Part shown: positions 38,401 through 47,703 of the stretch, piece by piece
Layout of the letters: each line of letters opens with the position of its first letter
Numbering within the stretch: position 1 is the first letter of the stretch
NCBI RefSeq assembly: GCF_947500065.1
Contig: NZ_CANMQT010000001.1
Coordinates: 248,001 to 312,000 of the forward strand
Source: an uncultured Aquimarina sp.
GTDB taxonomy: Bacteria; Bacteroidota; Bacteroidia; Flavobacteriales; Flavobacteriaceae
DNA length: 64,000 bases
Direction: 5' to 3'
The notes under the pieces: generated by a model
Seen by the model: the letters and a program-made list of their open reading frames with translations, nothing else
Told to the model about the DNA's origin: nothing
The model's database searches: none
Translations under genes and position numbers: made by a program

Positions 38401-38460
38401 GTAAAAGATCAGGATGGAAATATTCTATCAGAAAATGAATACAAGTATAAAAACAACTAA
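35434..38460 (+). CDS. Very large secreted YD-repeat/RHS-like protein
   Basis: 1008 residues. A signal peptide (1-20, ISAVSQ) is followed by a SpvB/TcC-like beta-rich N-terminal region (MNEYTGKATITVPIHTIEMD; LPLQMNYTTGGIRVTQEASV; VGLGWDFNLPAI). The C-terminal quarter carries YD-type repeats (YDSRGNLLEYQTNEGIVTSF; YEYDEFNRLEKVKDQDGNIL) and stops right after a repeat without a toxin tip. It probably forms one half of the RHS shell with the next gene, which starts 8 bp later. Confidence 0.75.
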   Translation: MSKIKHTFVFFWICISAVSQTVENQRPDVTPTAPAAYEFLKYGDIPMNEYTGKATITVPIHTIEMDGIQLPLQMNYTTGGIRVTQEASVVGLGWDFNLPAIVQTIKDRDDYGYSTAMQKLPDFTGGTVYPTSGNDHPDITPSNYVGMPATSGYSNMAQYFVASGDFIVANEQYSNQFYDMTYTWNHDSEPDMFRVNIEGEELIMTNDRTKPVSSNPTLLIINGKDNYKVNLITSTINGHVRVTGIKITTPRADQYLFEVVDVIEGNATSSGHLIPGTSGSNYISSKIYRLTSIISRIGNEILIDYNSTEIWETTKRTQNYFRRTGTTSIRNYINSGEKSDAVDYGSLSYFSNNTMNSSTSNSYHSQHQNYNYFTKITTPKEEVHFNYSDRSDYNGMKKMDGVIIKNKLQHSVESYSMNYSYSVSNNADGKTNYLKQRLILNSVTEDGKPPYQFTYNAIKLPTKDSFSIDYWGYYNNHNNTSLIPSMAALGYPQYTDNNQNNFDANLTYSKAQSLERIEYPTGGSSVFLYELNSFDDYTFSNLSTISIGHGLRIERVTNYEKSNSVASVRNYSYTNGKAISKRKFLNTYPEKVLRRTNETKVFSTPVLEVKMDGFTTSNGFGEGDYIGYDKVTITNNDGGLGRTEKYFVNVPNTIFNVDYGKSYHPQYISDRAAFKNGTILREKNFDADSNVVSEVFFDYLINTSTKELYGVNFKSVGNHVKPFYQGMINKSLNMLTSYPIFANSTYLKNKREILYTPTGQTATKQQYTYDTKNRITKEEIYNTKVGSNDKITKEFTYPGTLWSNNFIGIPTREVVKRKGQVISDKHTVYKKYANLSNAILLEDVWNCSRSTSDPSTSNNCINTSFNKYDSRGNLLEYQTNEGIVTSFIYGYQDNYPIAKLQNISYNNISTSVINNLKNLSNQDNDNCTTFNCKEQNLRIALQNLRASYNNTNAFVSTYTFDPLVGVTSMTDQRGYTMYYEYDEFNRLEKVKDQDGNILSENEYKYKNN

Positions 38461-38467
38461 TACAGTA

Positions 38468-41400
38468 ATGAAGATGAAAAATTTATTTTTAGCCATTGCT
38501 GTACTGGTGAGTACAGTAATCAGCGCACAGACGCAAACAGAGAATTACGTAAAAACTACTGGGTATCAGACGGAAGTAAAGGAAGGACAACAAACCCAGG
38601 TATTGGAGAGTGACAAGGTCGTATCTGTCAATTACTTTGATGGATTGGGTAGAGCCAAGCAGTCGATAGCCGTTAGAGCAAGCGGACAAAAACAAAGTAC
38701 CAATATACTAGATTGGACAGGTGACTGGACATTAGGTGGTGGACATACGCCATTGTTTAATATGAATGGTCAGTCTACGGATAACGAACGTACTTTTGGA
38801 ACGAATCCATTTGGAGAACAATCTTTATTATGGCGTTGTGGTAATGATATCAATAGAGATGCCGACGGTGGGTGGAATACAGATTACATTCCGGTAGATA
38901 AAAATGTAGGATATAGATATACCGTTTGGGTAAAACGTACCGGATCACAAGATGGAAGCACCTATCACGGCACACAGAATGTAAATAATCTTAGTGGTAC
39001 CGCTAATAATAACCCATATTTCTTAGTTGGAGATATGCCAAATCTTAATCAGTGGTACTTATTGGTAGGAGTGGTGCATCCGCATACCTATACAGGAGGA
39101 AATAGTGGGATCAGTGGAGTTTATGATATCAATGGAACTAAAGTAAAAAACGGAACCGATTTTAAATGGAGAAATAATACCACTACTGCACGATTTAGAA
39201 GTTATTTATACTATAGCACAGATATCAATGTGAAACAATATTTTTGGAATCCGGTATTGACTCAAATAGATGGAAACGGAGTACCGGTAACAGAGTTAAT
39301 CCAGCAATCCAAACCCAAAGATATTATCACCCATTATGAGTATGATGACTATGGCAGGCAGTCTAAAGAATATTTACCCTACGCTTCTGATCAGACACAG
39401 AACGGAGCTATCTATGAGAATCCATTACCGGAACTTAATGCATTTTACAATACAACTAAGTATCAAAACACTACCAATCCATATTCAGAAAATATTTATG
39501 ACAAATCTCCATTAAATAGAGTAGTAGAACAAACAGCACCCGGAGAAAGTTGGAAGTATGATCCGACGAAAGTTAATACCAACAATGTTACCTATACGTA
39601 CAATAAAGAATATGAGCTTTCCAAAAGTTTTGGGGTTAGTGACCTTATTGGTGTAGGAGCTGGTGGAGGTGGTGGATCGGTTAAAATTATGGGTAATACT
39701 CTAACATTAAGTATAGACGGTAGCTGGTCTCCATATCCGTTGATCACAAACAAACCTATCGCTTATTTATATCCAAATCCGTTGATACCAATTAACGTAG
39801 ATTTAGGGCAGTTAAAAGACACACAAGGTAATCTTATTCCATATAAGATACGAATAGAAGGTACTTCTCCAGGAAGCCCTTCTAAATTGATGATATCTGC
39901 TATAGGACTTCCTGCAATAACAAATGGAATAAAATATACGGTTTCAGCGCAATTACCTGATCTAGGAACAGCTAATTACACCTATAATAGAAGAGAATCA
40001 ACCAATCATAGTATTACTACTCATTATGAAGTAAATACGAAAGGAACTGGTAGAGTAATCAAGTTTACATCTGGATTACAACAAGATGGATATTATGGAG
40101 ATGGTCAGTTGACAAAGGTAGTTACAACTGATGAAAATTGGAAACCATCAGATGTTCGAAATCATACCACAGAAGAATATACAGACTGGCAAGGAAGAAC
40201 TGTTCTTAAAAGAACCTTTAATAACAATGAACCACACGACACATACTATGTTTATGATACTTTTGGCAACCTCACTTATGTAGTACCACCAAAAGTAACT
40301 ACCGATGACGGCATCTCTGATACAGAGATAGACGAACTGTGTTATCAATATAAATACGATAGTAGAAATCGATTGGTAGAAAAGAAAATCCCTGGCAAAG
40401 GTTGGGAGTATATTGTATATAACAAATTGGATCAACCCATAATGACTCAGGATGCGAATCAACGAGCTCGTAATGAATGGCTTTTTACCAAATATGATAT
40501 GTTTGGAAGAGTAATCTTAACAGGGCTTTATAAAGATAATAGAGATAGAGTTGCAATACAAAGCTCTGCGAATTCAGCTGCTCAGCAGTATGATTCAAAG
40601 TTACCTGATGGTCAAATAGGACTGTTTTATTATTCTACTAATGCATATCCGACCAATGTACAATATTATAATGTGCATAGAATTAATTATTATGAAGATT
40701 ATGTATATTTTGGTGGAGATCCGGTGGTACCCGCTTCTTCATATGGTACTTCAATCAGTACTAACGTAAAAGGATTATTAACTACTTCCAAGATAAAAGT
40801 ATTAGAAATAGCAGATGCTTTTGTAACTACACAAACGGGGTACGATGAAAAGGGAAGAGTTATATATACATCAACAAAGAATGATTATCTAAATACTGTA
40901 GATAAAGTAGAAACCAAGTTAGACTTTGTTGGAAAAGTATTAAAAGCCAAGACAACTCATACCAAAGGAACTAATGCACCTATTATTACCATAGACACCT
41001 TTACCTACGATCACATGGGTCGATTATTAACCCAAAAACAAAAGATCAATGACTTTGCAGAAGAGTTAATTGTTCATAATGCATATGATGATTTGGGACA
41101 GTTAGAAAGTAAGAAAGTGGGTAACGCAGAACAAGCACCCTTACAGACGATAGATTATAAGTATAATGTAAGAGGATGGTTAACGGATATTAATGATGGT
41201 AATAATATCGGTAATGACTTATTTACCTTTAAGATCAATTATGATAATACTTCAATATCAGGTGCCAAAACTTTATATAATGGAAATATATCAGAAGTTC
41301 ATTGGAAAACAGCCAATGATAATACATCAAGAAACTATAAGTATTCTTATGATGCCTTAAACCGTATTACTAGTGGATTAAGTAATGAGCATAAATACAA

Positions 41401-43096
41401 CCTATCTTACGTGACTTATGATAAGATGGGAAATATCAAAACACTAAAACGACACGGATGGAAAAATAGTAGTAATTATTGGGATATGGATATCCTATCT
41501 TATACTTATGATGATGGCAATAAACTTTTGAAAGTAACCGATGGAGGGAACAAAAGCTATGGTTTTAAGGACGGTACTAATACCAATAATGACTATAGCT
41601 ATGATTCTAATGGTAATATGACCCAGGATTTAAATAAAAAGATTACCAGTATACTTTACAACCATCTGAATTTACCATTAACTATAGAGTTCAATGGAGC
41701 ATATGATGGAGAAATCCTTTATACATATAGTGCCGATGGAACAAAACTAAAAAAACTAACAGTAGAAGGAAACAATCAGACTATCACTGAATATGCCGGC
41801 AATTACGTATATGGGCAAAGTTTTGGAAATTCCGTTATTAAATTTATCAACACACCCGAAGGTTATGTAGAACCTAGGTATTCACTAGTAAAACCCGGTT
41901 CAGGTATACCCCCTACTATTTTAGGGGTTGATTATGTATACCAACTTAAAGATCACAATGAAAATATAAGGCTTTCATTTTCAGACTCTGATAACGATGG
42001 GAAAATAGATGTTGTTAGAAATAACTCGGATATTGATGGAGATGGTGATTTAGCCATGGAGATTAGAGAAGAGAAAAACTATTATCCATTCGGTTTGCAG
42101 ATGAAAGGGTTTAATGATATAGTTCGTGGTAGAAAGCATAATTATGGTTTTGTCGGTAAAGAAGAACAATCTGAACTTGGATTAGATTGGTTAGATTTTG
42201 GAGCCAGAAACTATGATCCTTCTTTAGGAAGATGGATGAATCTTGATCCAATGTCTGAAAAGTTTTATGAATGGACACCATACAAATATAGCTTGAACAA
42301 CCCTATTCTTTTTATGGATCCAGATGGAAATTGTGAAACCTGTTGGAAAGCCATTAAAAAGTTTTACGGAGGTGTTTGGAATGGTTTTAAAAATACTTAT
42401 GTTAGTGCCGGAAGCGCAATTAAATTTGCTGTTTCTGATCCAAAAGGAGCGGCTAAAGCGGCAATATCAAATCATATAGAACGGGTTAAAAACCCTCTTA
42501 TTTTGCTTAGGGACACCAAGGACGTTGTAGCTACAGTAAACCCTGCTGTTGCGATAGTAGATGACATGTTTGTAGCTGCTACTTCTAACGATCCATTTAC
42601 AGATGTAGGGAATAATGTAGGCGAAAGGATTGCTAACCAAACTATGGAAGTTGCAGCAGAAGGAGGTGGGATTATTATTGGTAAGACTGCTAGGATGCTC
42701 AAAGATCTAAGTAAATCTGTTAAACTCTCAACAAACAGCATAAGGTTTAGTCAAACTTCGGTTAATGGTCTAGAAGATCTAGTAGGTAGTATGAAAAAGA
42801 ATGGTTGGGCCGGAGACCCTATAGATGTCGTAAAAATGGAAGATGGGGGACTTACAACGATAGACAACACAAGAGTTTTGGCAGCGCACGAGGCTGGGAT
42901 TAGTGTAGAAGCTGTTATTCGTCAATCTGATGAATTGTTACCAGCAAGTATGAGTGAGAGATTTCCTCACCCAAAAAAGAAAGGTGTTTATGCAAAAACT
43001 TGGGGAGAAGCTATTAATTTCAGAATAGGAAAACAAAATTCTGGTTATAGAAATACTTACCCAAGTGGTTCTCAAGTAATAAATGGCAAAAACTAA
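38468..43096 (+). CDS. DUF6443/RHS polymorphic toxin with ParB-like C-terminal domain
   Basis: About 1542 residues from MKMKNLFLAIAVLVSTVISAQ (signal peptide); starts further upstream overlap the previous gene. Order: DUF6443 N-terminal domain (NYVKTTGYQTEVKEGQQTQV), interrupted by an extra beta-rich domain (about 75-285), many YD repeats, and the RHS-associated core (YPFGLQMKGFND; GRWMNLDPMSEKFYEWTPY; FMDPDGN near 1283). After the core comes a variable tip: a helical/hydrophobic linker, then a ParB-like domain (about 1432-1500; LVGSMKKNGWAGDPIDVV, GLTTIDNTRVLAAHEAGI). The ParB/Srx-like fold suggests a nuclease or nucleotide-dependent toxin; this is inferred. Confidence 0.82.
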   Translation: MKMKNLFLAIAVLVSTVISAQTQTENYVKTTGYQTEVKEGQQTQVLESDKVVSVNYFDGLGRAKQSIAVRASGQKQSTNILDWTGDWTLGGGHTPLFNMNGQSTDNERTFGTNPFGEQSLLWRCGNDINRDADGGWNTDYIPVDKNVGYRYTVWVKRTGSQDGSTYHGTQNVNNLSGTANNNPYFLVGDMPNLNQWYLLVGVVHPHTYTGGNSGISGVYDINGTKVKNGTDFKWRNNTTTARFRSYLYYSTDINVKQYFWNPVLTQIDGNGVPVTELIQQSKPKDIITHYEYDDYGRQSKEYLPYASDQTQNGAIYENPLPELNAFYNTTKYQNTTNPYSENIYDKSPLNRVVEQTAPGESWKYDPTKVNTNNVTYTYNKEYELSKSFGVSDLIGVGAGGGGGSVKIMGNTLTLSIDGSWSPYPLITNKPIAYLYPNPLIPINVDLGQLKDTQGNLIPYKIRIEGTSPGSPSKLMISAIGLPAITNGIKYTVSAQLPDLGTANYTYNRRESTNHSITTHYEVNTKGTGRVIKFTSGLQQDGYYGDGQLTKVVTTDENWKPSDVRNHTTEEYTDWQGRTVLKRTFNNNEPHDTYYVYDTFGNLTYVVPPKVTTDDGISDTEIDELCYQYKYDSRNRLVEKKIPGKGWEYIVYNKLDQPIMTQDANQRARNEWLFTKYDMFGRVILTGLYKDNRDRVAIQSSANSAAQQYDSKLPDGQIGLFYYSTNAYPTNVQYYNVHRINYYEDYVYFGGDPVVPASSYGTSISTNVKGLLTTSKIKVLEIADAFVTTQTGYDEKGRVIYTSTKNDYLNTVDKVETKLDFVGKVLKAKTTHTKGTNAPIITIDTFTYDHMGRLLTQKQKINDFAEELIVHNAYDDLGQLESKKVGNAEQAPLQTIDYKYNVRGWLTDINDGNNIGNDLFTFKINYDNTSISGAKTLYNGNISEVHWKTANDNTSRNYKYSYDALNRITSGLSNEHKYNLSYVTYDKMGNIKTLKRHGWKNSSNYWDMDILSYTYDDGNKLLKVTDGGNKSYGFKDGTNTNNDYSYDSNGNMTQDLNKKITSILYNHLNLPLTIEFNGAYDGEILYTYSADGTKLKKLTVEGNNQTITEYAGNYVYGQSFGNSVIKFINTPEGYVEPRYSLVKPGSGIPPTILGVDYVYQLKDHNENIRLSFSDSDNDGKIDVVRNNSDIDGDGDLAMEIREEKNYYPFGLQMKGFNDIVRGRKHNYGFVGKEEQSELGLDWLDFGARNYDPSLGRWMNLDPMSEKFYEWTPYKYSLNNPILFMDPDGNCETCWKAIKKFYGGVWNGFKNTYVSAGSAIKFAVSDPKGAAKAAISNHIERVKNPLILLRDTKDVVATVNPAVAIVDDMFVAATSNDPFTDVGNNVGERIANQTMEVAAEGGGIIIGKTARMLKDLSKSVKLSTNSIRFSQTSVNGLEDLVGSMKKNGWAGDPIDVVKMEDGGLTTIDNTRVLAAHEAGISVEAVIRQSDELLPASMSERFPHPKKKGVYAKTWGEAINFRIGKQNSGYRNTYPSGSQVINGKN

Positions 43097-43119
43097 TTTA
43101 CAGATCCATTAAAACAAAT

Positions 43120-43150
43120 AAATCAGGAGGGTTTAGAACCCTCCTGATTT
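43120..43150. terminator. Bidirectional terminator between RHS toxin and the minus-strand gene
   Basis: 14-bp perfect stem (AAATCAGGAGGGTT and its complement) with loop TAG, then ATTATTTATT. Confidence 0.85.
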
Positions 43151-43196
43151 ATTATTTATATATGCCAGGAATACTAATTGATTAGACAGATGTTAT

Positions 43197-43790
43197 TTAT
43201 TTGACAATTACTATTTTATCTAAATTGTATCCTAATTCTTCTACTAAATAATTTTCGGTTTGTTCTTGATCGGAGATATCAATTAGAATTTCTTTTCTCC
43301 AATCAATTAAAATTAAATTAAAATTATTTCCTAATTTTAATAATAGCTGTAGCAATTTTTGTCCTCTACTATCTTCAATTATTAAAGAACCACCTATTTC
43401 TAACAACCAAATACTTTCGGTGTATTTTTCCTTGGTTTCCACCAAAACTGCCATATATTCTAAGCCCCACGCTTTGGTTTTTTTTACTTTTGTATATGAA
43501 TTAGAATAGCCTTTCTTTATGTTATCGGTCCTTTTACTTGTGATTTTATCTAAAACCTCTTCAACTTCCGAAACCAATATTTTTTCATCTATCAATGCAA
43601 TAGGTTGATCATCTAACACTTTGATTGAACTAAAACCATGTTCATTGTCTAATTTATCATTAGAAATTACTGTTTCTTCTAAATATTTTTTTGAAAAAAA
43701 ATAATTTTTATTTGGAATAAGTTCAATTCGTTTAAAATCATCTTCATGAAATGACAACTCTATATTCTTCTTAATATTAAATTTTTTCAT
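43197..43790 (-). CDS. Hypothetical protein next to the RHS toxin, possible immunity protein
   Basis: 197 residues, soluble, acidic with alternating strands and helices (WGLEYMAVLVETKEKYTESI; WLLEIGGSLIIEDSRGQKLL). No family recognised. Its position at the 3' end of an RHS toxin is where immunity genes lie. However, it is on the opposite strand behind a terminator, which is unusual, so the immunity role is only a possibility. Confidence 0.5.
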   Translation of the reverse strand: MKKFNIKKNIELSFHEDDFKRIELIPNKNYFFSKKYLEETVISNDKLDNEHGFSSIKVLDDQPIALIDEKILVSEVEEVLDKITSKRTDNIKKGYSNSYTKVKKTKAWGLEYMAVLVETKEKYTESIWLLEIGGSLIIEDSRGQKLLQLLLKLGNNFNLILIDWRKEILIDISDQEQTENYLVEELGYNLDKIVIVK

Positions 43791-43932
43791 TCTAATTATT
43801 TATTTTCATTCATCATTTGAATACACAAGTCAAAATTATATTAAAGATAAGTAAATAAGTCAAACTTCCCTCAATTTTATTAGTGTTAAGGTCATAATTT
43901 AAAATATTTTTATGGTAATTTCCTCAAATTGT

Positions 43933-45528
43933 TTAATGAGATTGTTTTTTCAATTGTTTGATAAAATATGAAGGGTATAATCCTGTTATTTTACGAAATG
44001 CCAAAGAAAAAGACTCCCCATTGTTATACCCCATCCGCTCTGCAATTCCCTCTATAGTATATATTTGTAGTTCTTTGTTATTCTGCAGTTCCTGGATAGC
44101 ATGATTTATACGAAGCTCATTGAGGTAAGCTGCAAAGTTTTTATTCTTATAAGAATTTATCACTTTTGACAAATAACTTGAATTGGTTTTTAGTTTTTTT
44201 GCCAAATCTTTCATAACAAGATTCTTATCCAAGAATTCTTTTTTTTCTTCGAAATTATCTAATCCCAGTAAAATACTTTTTACAATTTCTGGTGGTATTT
44301 TGGTAGCTTTCTTGGAGTTAGTCTCTAGCTGTTCAACTGTTAAATTATTTTTTTGATTATTTATTAGTTCTTCAAATCGTTTTTTATAAGTTCTGTTTCT
44401 CTTATAAAGAAATACTCCTGCTACTAATAGTATTATGGTTAATAAAAGAACACTGTATAAAATTAATTGAGTTTTTAGTCGTTTATTCTTTTCTATCAAG
44501 GTTAGTTGTTTCTCACGAGCTAAATTAAATTCCCCTTCAATAGCATTGATTTTATTGTTTAAAGTATTCTTAGATATAATACTAGAAACCTTATAGGTTT
44601 CATTTAAATAATGAAATGCACTTTTATAATCATTAAGTTTTTCATAGTTTTTAGAAATGTATTCTAAATTATCTCTTTTTATGCTTAGTGATTTGTTTTT
44701 TATAAAAAGATTCGATTCTTGTGCACTTTTAATTGCTTTTATATGCTCATTTTTAATATAATAAATGTTACTTAAATTACTTAGAGAAACGGCAATTCCA
44801 AATGAGTTATTAATGTTTTTGTTTATTTCTAATGCCCTGTTGGCATAGGTTTCAGCAATTTCAATGTCCCCAGTAGTCATTTTTATTCTACTCAGGTTGT
44901 CATAAATTCTTGAGAACAAATGATTATTTTTTGAAGTTTGTGGAAATAGAAGCGCCTTGTTATAATAAAATAAGGTACTATCTAAATTGTTTTCGTAATA
45001 TTCAGGCGTATTAATATATTCTACTCTGTAAAAGCATCGACCTATTTTTAAACAACTAAAAATGATATCAAGAGTGTCGTTTCTTTTTTCGGCATTTGAA
45101 AGTGCTTTTTTGTGATATATGATAGACTTCTTATAATTTTTGGATGTTTTAAATACCTGCCCAATGAAGTTATTGTATTTATAGGTAAGACGAGAAGTAT
45201 CTGTAGTTTGCACCTTTTCTAAATTGACCAATAATTGATCAATACTTTCTATATTATGATCGGCATAATACTGTATTTCGGAAATTCGTAAATCAATGGC
45301 TAATCTGTTTTCAAAACTCAATTCATCAATATCTTCTTGCAATTCTTCAATTAATAATTTCGCTGTTTTATAGTCTCGTTGATCTATTTTATTATCAATT
45401 TCATTTAAAAGTTCATATAACACATCATTTTGTATCATATTTTGTCCAAATAAGAGAATGTTGAAAAAAAAATTCAACAAAAAGATGATTAGATATTTTT
45501 TAGTTAGAAAAGTGATATTAATTTTCAT
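43933..45528 (-). CDS. Membrane TPR protein with AraC-type DNA-binding domain
   Basis: 531 residues. Signal/anchor (about 1-30), TPR-like helical repeats outside (about 35-330), one transmembrane segment (about 350-372; LILYSVLLLTIILLVAGVFLY), then a cytoplasmic AraC HTH (about 430-531; LAKKLKTNSSYLSKVINSYK and IAERMGYNNGESFSLAFRK). This one-protein sensor-regulator design is frequent in Flavobacteriaceae. A tandem 20-bp-period repeat upstream (45668-45705) is a candidate binding site. Confidence 0.85.
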   Translation of the reverse strand: MKINITFLTKKYLIIFLLNFFFNILLFGQNMIQNDVLYELLNEIDNKIDQRDYKTAKLLIEELQEDIDELSFENRLAIDLRISEIQYYADHNIESIDQLLVNLEKVQTTDTSRLTYKYNNFIGQVFKTSKNYKKSIIYHKKALSNAEKRNDTLDIIFSCLKIGRCFYRVEYINTPEYYENNLDSTLFYYNKALLFPQTSKNNHLFSRIYDNLSRIKMTTGDIEIAETYANRALEINKNINNSFGIAVSLSNLSNIYYIKNEHIKAIKSAQESNLFIKNKSLSIKRDNLEYISKNYEKLNDYKSAFHYLNETYKVSSIISKNTLNNKINAIEGEFNLAREKQLTLIEKNKRLKTQLILYSVLLLTIILLVAGVFLYKRNRTYKKRFEELINNQKNNLTVEQLETNSKKATKIPPEIVKSILLGLDNFEEKKEFLDKNLVMKDLAKKLKTNSSYLSKVINSYKNKNFAAYLNELRINHAIQELQNNKELQIYTIEGIAERMGYNNGESFSLAFRKITGLYPSYFIKQLKKQSH

Positions 45529-45859
45529 ATAAAATGTTAACTAAATATTTTAAAATGACATTACTAGTTTAACGTAAAATATTTGATTTTCTTTCAAAAA
45601 ATCAATCCTCTTTTACAAACCTATTTAATCTATAACTTTTTATTTGTTAATCTATTAAATTAGTCCGGATTTTATAAATATCGACTCGATTTTCATAAAT
45701 CCCGATTACTTTTACTTGTTATTCTCCCCTCTTGTCATCTAAATTTGACTTATTTAATTGAGGTTCTGTCTCTAGTAATCTTTTATGAATGGGGTTAGGC
45801 AATCATTTCATAGTTAATTTACTAGAACAGAATACCTCATAAATTATAGGGAATCTAAA
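45529..45859. other. Divergent gap with direct repeats
   Basis: 331 bp with no gene. It contains the imperfect direct repeats at 45668-45705. Confidence 0.5.
45668..45705. repeat. Imperfect direct repeat GATTTT(a/c)ATAAAT..CGA, 20-bp period
   Basis: GATTTTATAAATATCGA at 45668 and GATTTTCATAAATCCCGA at 45688 lie on the same helix face, upstream of the TPR-AraC regulator. Spaced half-sites of this kind suit AraC proteins. Confidence 0.4.
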
Positions 45860-46351
45860 ATGAGATTTGAAAATTATAATAGGGATGAGTATGTAAAACT
45901 TTTAAGGGTAATGCAAAACTTTGAGGGCATGAACAAGATTGATGTTTTTGATCTTCTACATAGAATAGAAATGATGCTATCGAATACTATAAGTCCAATA
46001 ACAAATGAAAGTATAGTAAAGATAATTAATGAGGAAGCGATTAGTAATGCAGATATATCTCTATTTCAATTTACTATACTACCCAATGGTAATTTTTGTG
46101 AGTTTGAAGGTGCTAACGATTGGATTCATATCTATAAAGAAACAAAGAGAGGATTTAGCAAATGGAACCCTATCACTACCTATTATTTCAAATCGAAATA
46201 CGCACCTTTAGAACTTTTAAAATTGAGTAAAGCAAACTTATTAGAGAATGTACAAAACACACCCCACGAATTAGAAGTAGCTACTTTTTTAACAGCTTAT
46301 AACATTTCAAAGAGGAATTCACAAGGAAATTTATTGCTATTGGGATTATAA
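45860..46351 (+). CDS. Hypothetical protein
   Basis: 163 residues, soluble and charged, no signal peptide or known domain (YVKLLRVMQNFEGMNKIDVF, DLLHRIEMMLSN). It starts the block of element regulatory genes. Confidence 0.5.
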   Translation: MRFENYNRDEYVKLLRVMQNFEGMNKIDVFDLLHRIEMMLSNTISPITNESIVKIINEEAISNADISLFQFTILPNGNFCEFEGANDWIHIYKETKRGFSKWNPITTYYFKSKYAPLELLKLSKANLLENVQNTPHELEVATFLTAYNISKRNSQGNLLLLGL

Positions 46352-46443
46352 TATAGAGCAGTACGAAAACTAACAACTTTAAAAATCAGCACTATGAACA
46401 CATAAATACAAATAAGGAAAATAACTAAAACCACACATCGTCT

Positions 46444-47703
46444 ATGGAACCTATGGATATTTTTTATCAGATCCTACACGAAGATCTGAATCCATTGACC
46501 AGCCAATCAACTCAAAACTTAAAACTCCAATACTCTAAAAAACCACTTAACAATGAAATAATAAAAAGAGAAAACACTAATCAATATACATATTATGATA
46601 GTCTCTTATCGGATACATTAAAAAAAGTAAAGAGGGATATACATAATAAGGTCTTTCAAAGTATTAATGATCCTGCCAGTATTGCTTCCATTATACAAAA
46701 TCACCAGATATTGATTCTTAATTACGGTAAGATCATCGAACAAAATTATCTTCCTGATGATAAAAATGAGAAGTATCAGATTTCAGAAGAAAAGTCTGTT
46801 ACAGATATCTTCAAGTTGACTTATCAAACATTGGATTCAATTTTAAATTACCTGGAGGTATCTTTTTATAAGTACTTGGAACCATCACTAGAGATACCTT
46901 ATCAAAGAAGGTTATGGTATGTGCATCAAAAAAAAGAACGGTGTCGACTTTTGATAGCAATGCTTAACGCTTTAGATATCCCCATACAATTGAAGGAAAT
47001 TATTTGCGATCCTCTTTACAAGATCATTGACAACAATTTATCCGGATTTACCTATGAGGAAAAAGAGTATTATGATGTCTATATAAAGGTATTATTTAAG
47101 TTAGTTTCTAAAGATTCCATAGTCGTTGAAGAAGTATATGCTGTATTGATGAGTTTAGAGTTCAACACCTTTAAAATATTCTTTTACCTAAGAGATGAGT
47201 ACATATCAAAACGGATAAAAAGGACTTATGGAGCACAAAAAAAAATAGGTGTACTACATCAGTTTTTAAAGGATATAAAAACGACTACAGTTACCAGTGC
47301 TACTAAATATAATCCTAATCTTCCTTCTTTAAAAGAACAATTATTGATTTGGATTGGAGAAGAAATTAATGCACTGCAAAGAACAATGGAAAGCTCATCG
47401 ATTGAATTGGTCAAAGAAAAGGAAGAAACATATAAACAAAACACAAAAAAGGTTCTAAAACTATCAGTATCGGAAATCTCACTGATCACCAGATTGCTAT
47501 ACGAGCAAGGAATGCTGGAAGGATCTAAAAAAAAGTTTTTTGAGTTTTTATCCAATACTTTTAAAACCCATAAAACCAAAGTCATTTCTCCAGAAAGTTT
47601 AAGCAATCGATATTATTCCATCCCGGAAAGCACCAAAACATCTGTTAGAAAAATGTTGAGAAGCATGCTTCTAAAGCTAGATACTATCCAAAGTGAAACC
47701 TAA
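46444..47703 (+). CDS. RteC-like conjugative/integrative element regulator (tentative)
   Basis: 419 residues, largely helical. The C-terminal part (about 335-419; SVSEISLITRLLYEQGMLEG, FFEFLSNTFK, SVRKMLRSMLLKLD) has the hydrophobic pattern of RteC C-terminal domains, which control excision and transfer in Bacteroides elements. The protein is longer than classical RteC and the match is only by pattern. Its place before the excisionase-like gene fits. Confidence 0.4.
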   Translation: MEPMDIFYQILHEDLNPLTSQSTQNLKLQYSKKPLNNEIIKRENTNQYTYYDSLLSDTLKKVKRDIHNKVFQSINDPASIASIIQNHQILILNYGKIIEQNYLPDDKNEKYQISEEKSVTDIFKLTYQTLDSILNYLEVSFYKYLEPSLEIPYQRRLWYVHQKKERCRLLIAMLNALDIPIQLKEIICDPLYKIIDNNLSGFTYEEKEYYDVYIKVLFKLVSKDSIVVEEVYAVLMSLEFNTFKIFFYLRDEYISKRIKRTYGAQKKIGVLHQFLKDIKTTTVTSATKYNPNLPSLKEQLLIWIGEEINALQRTMESSSIELVKEKEETYKQNTKKVLKLSVSEISLITRLLYEQGMLEGSKKKFFEFLSNTFKTHKTKVISPESLSNRYYSIPESTKTSVRKMLRSMLLKLDTIQSET

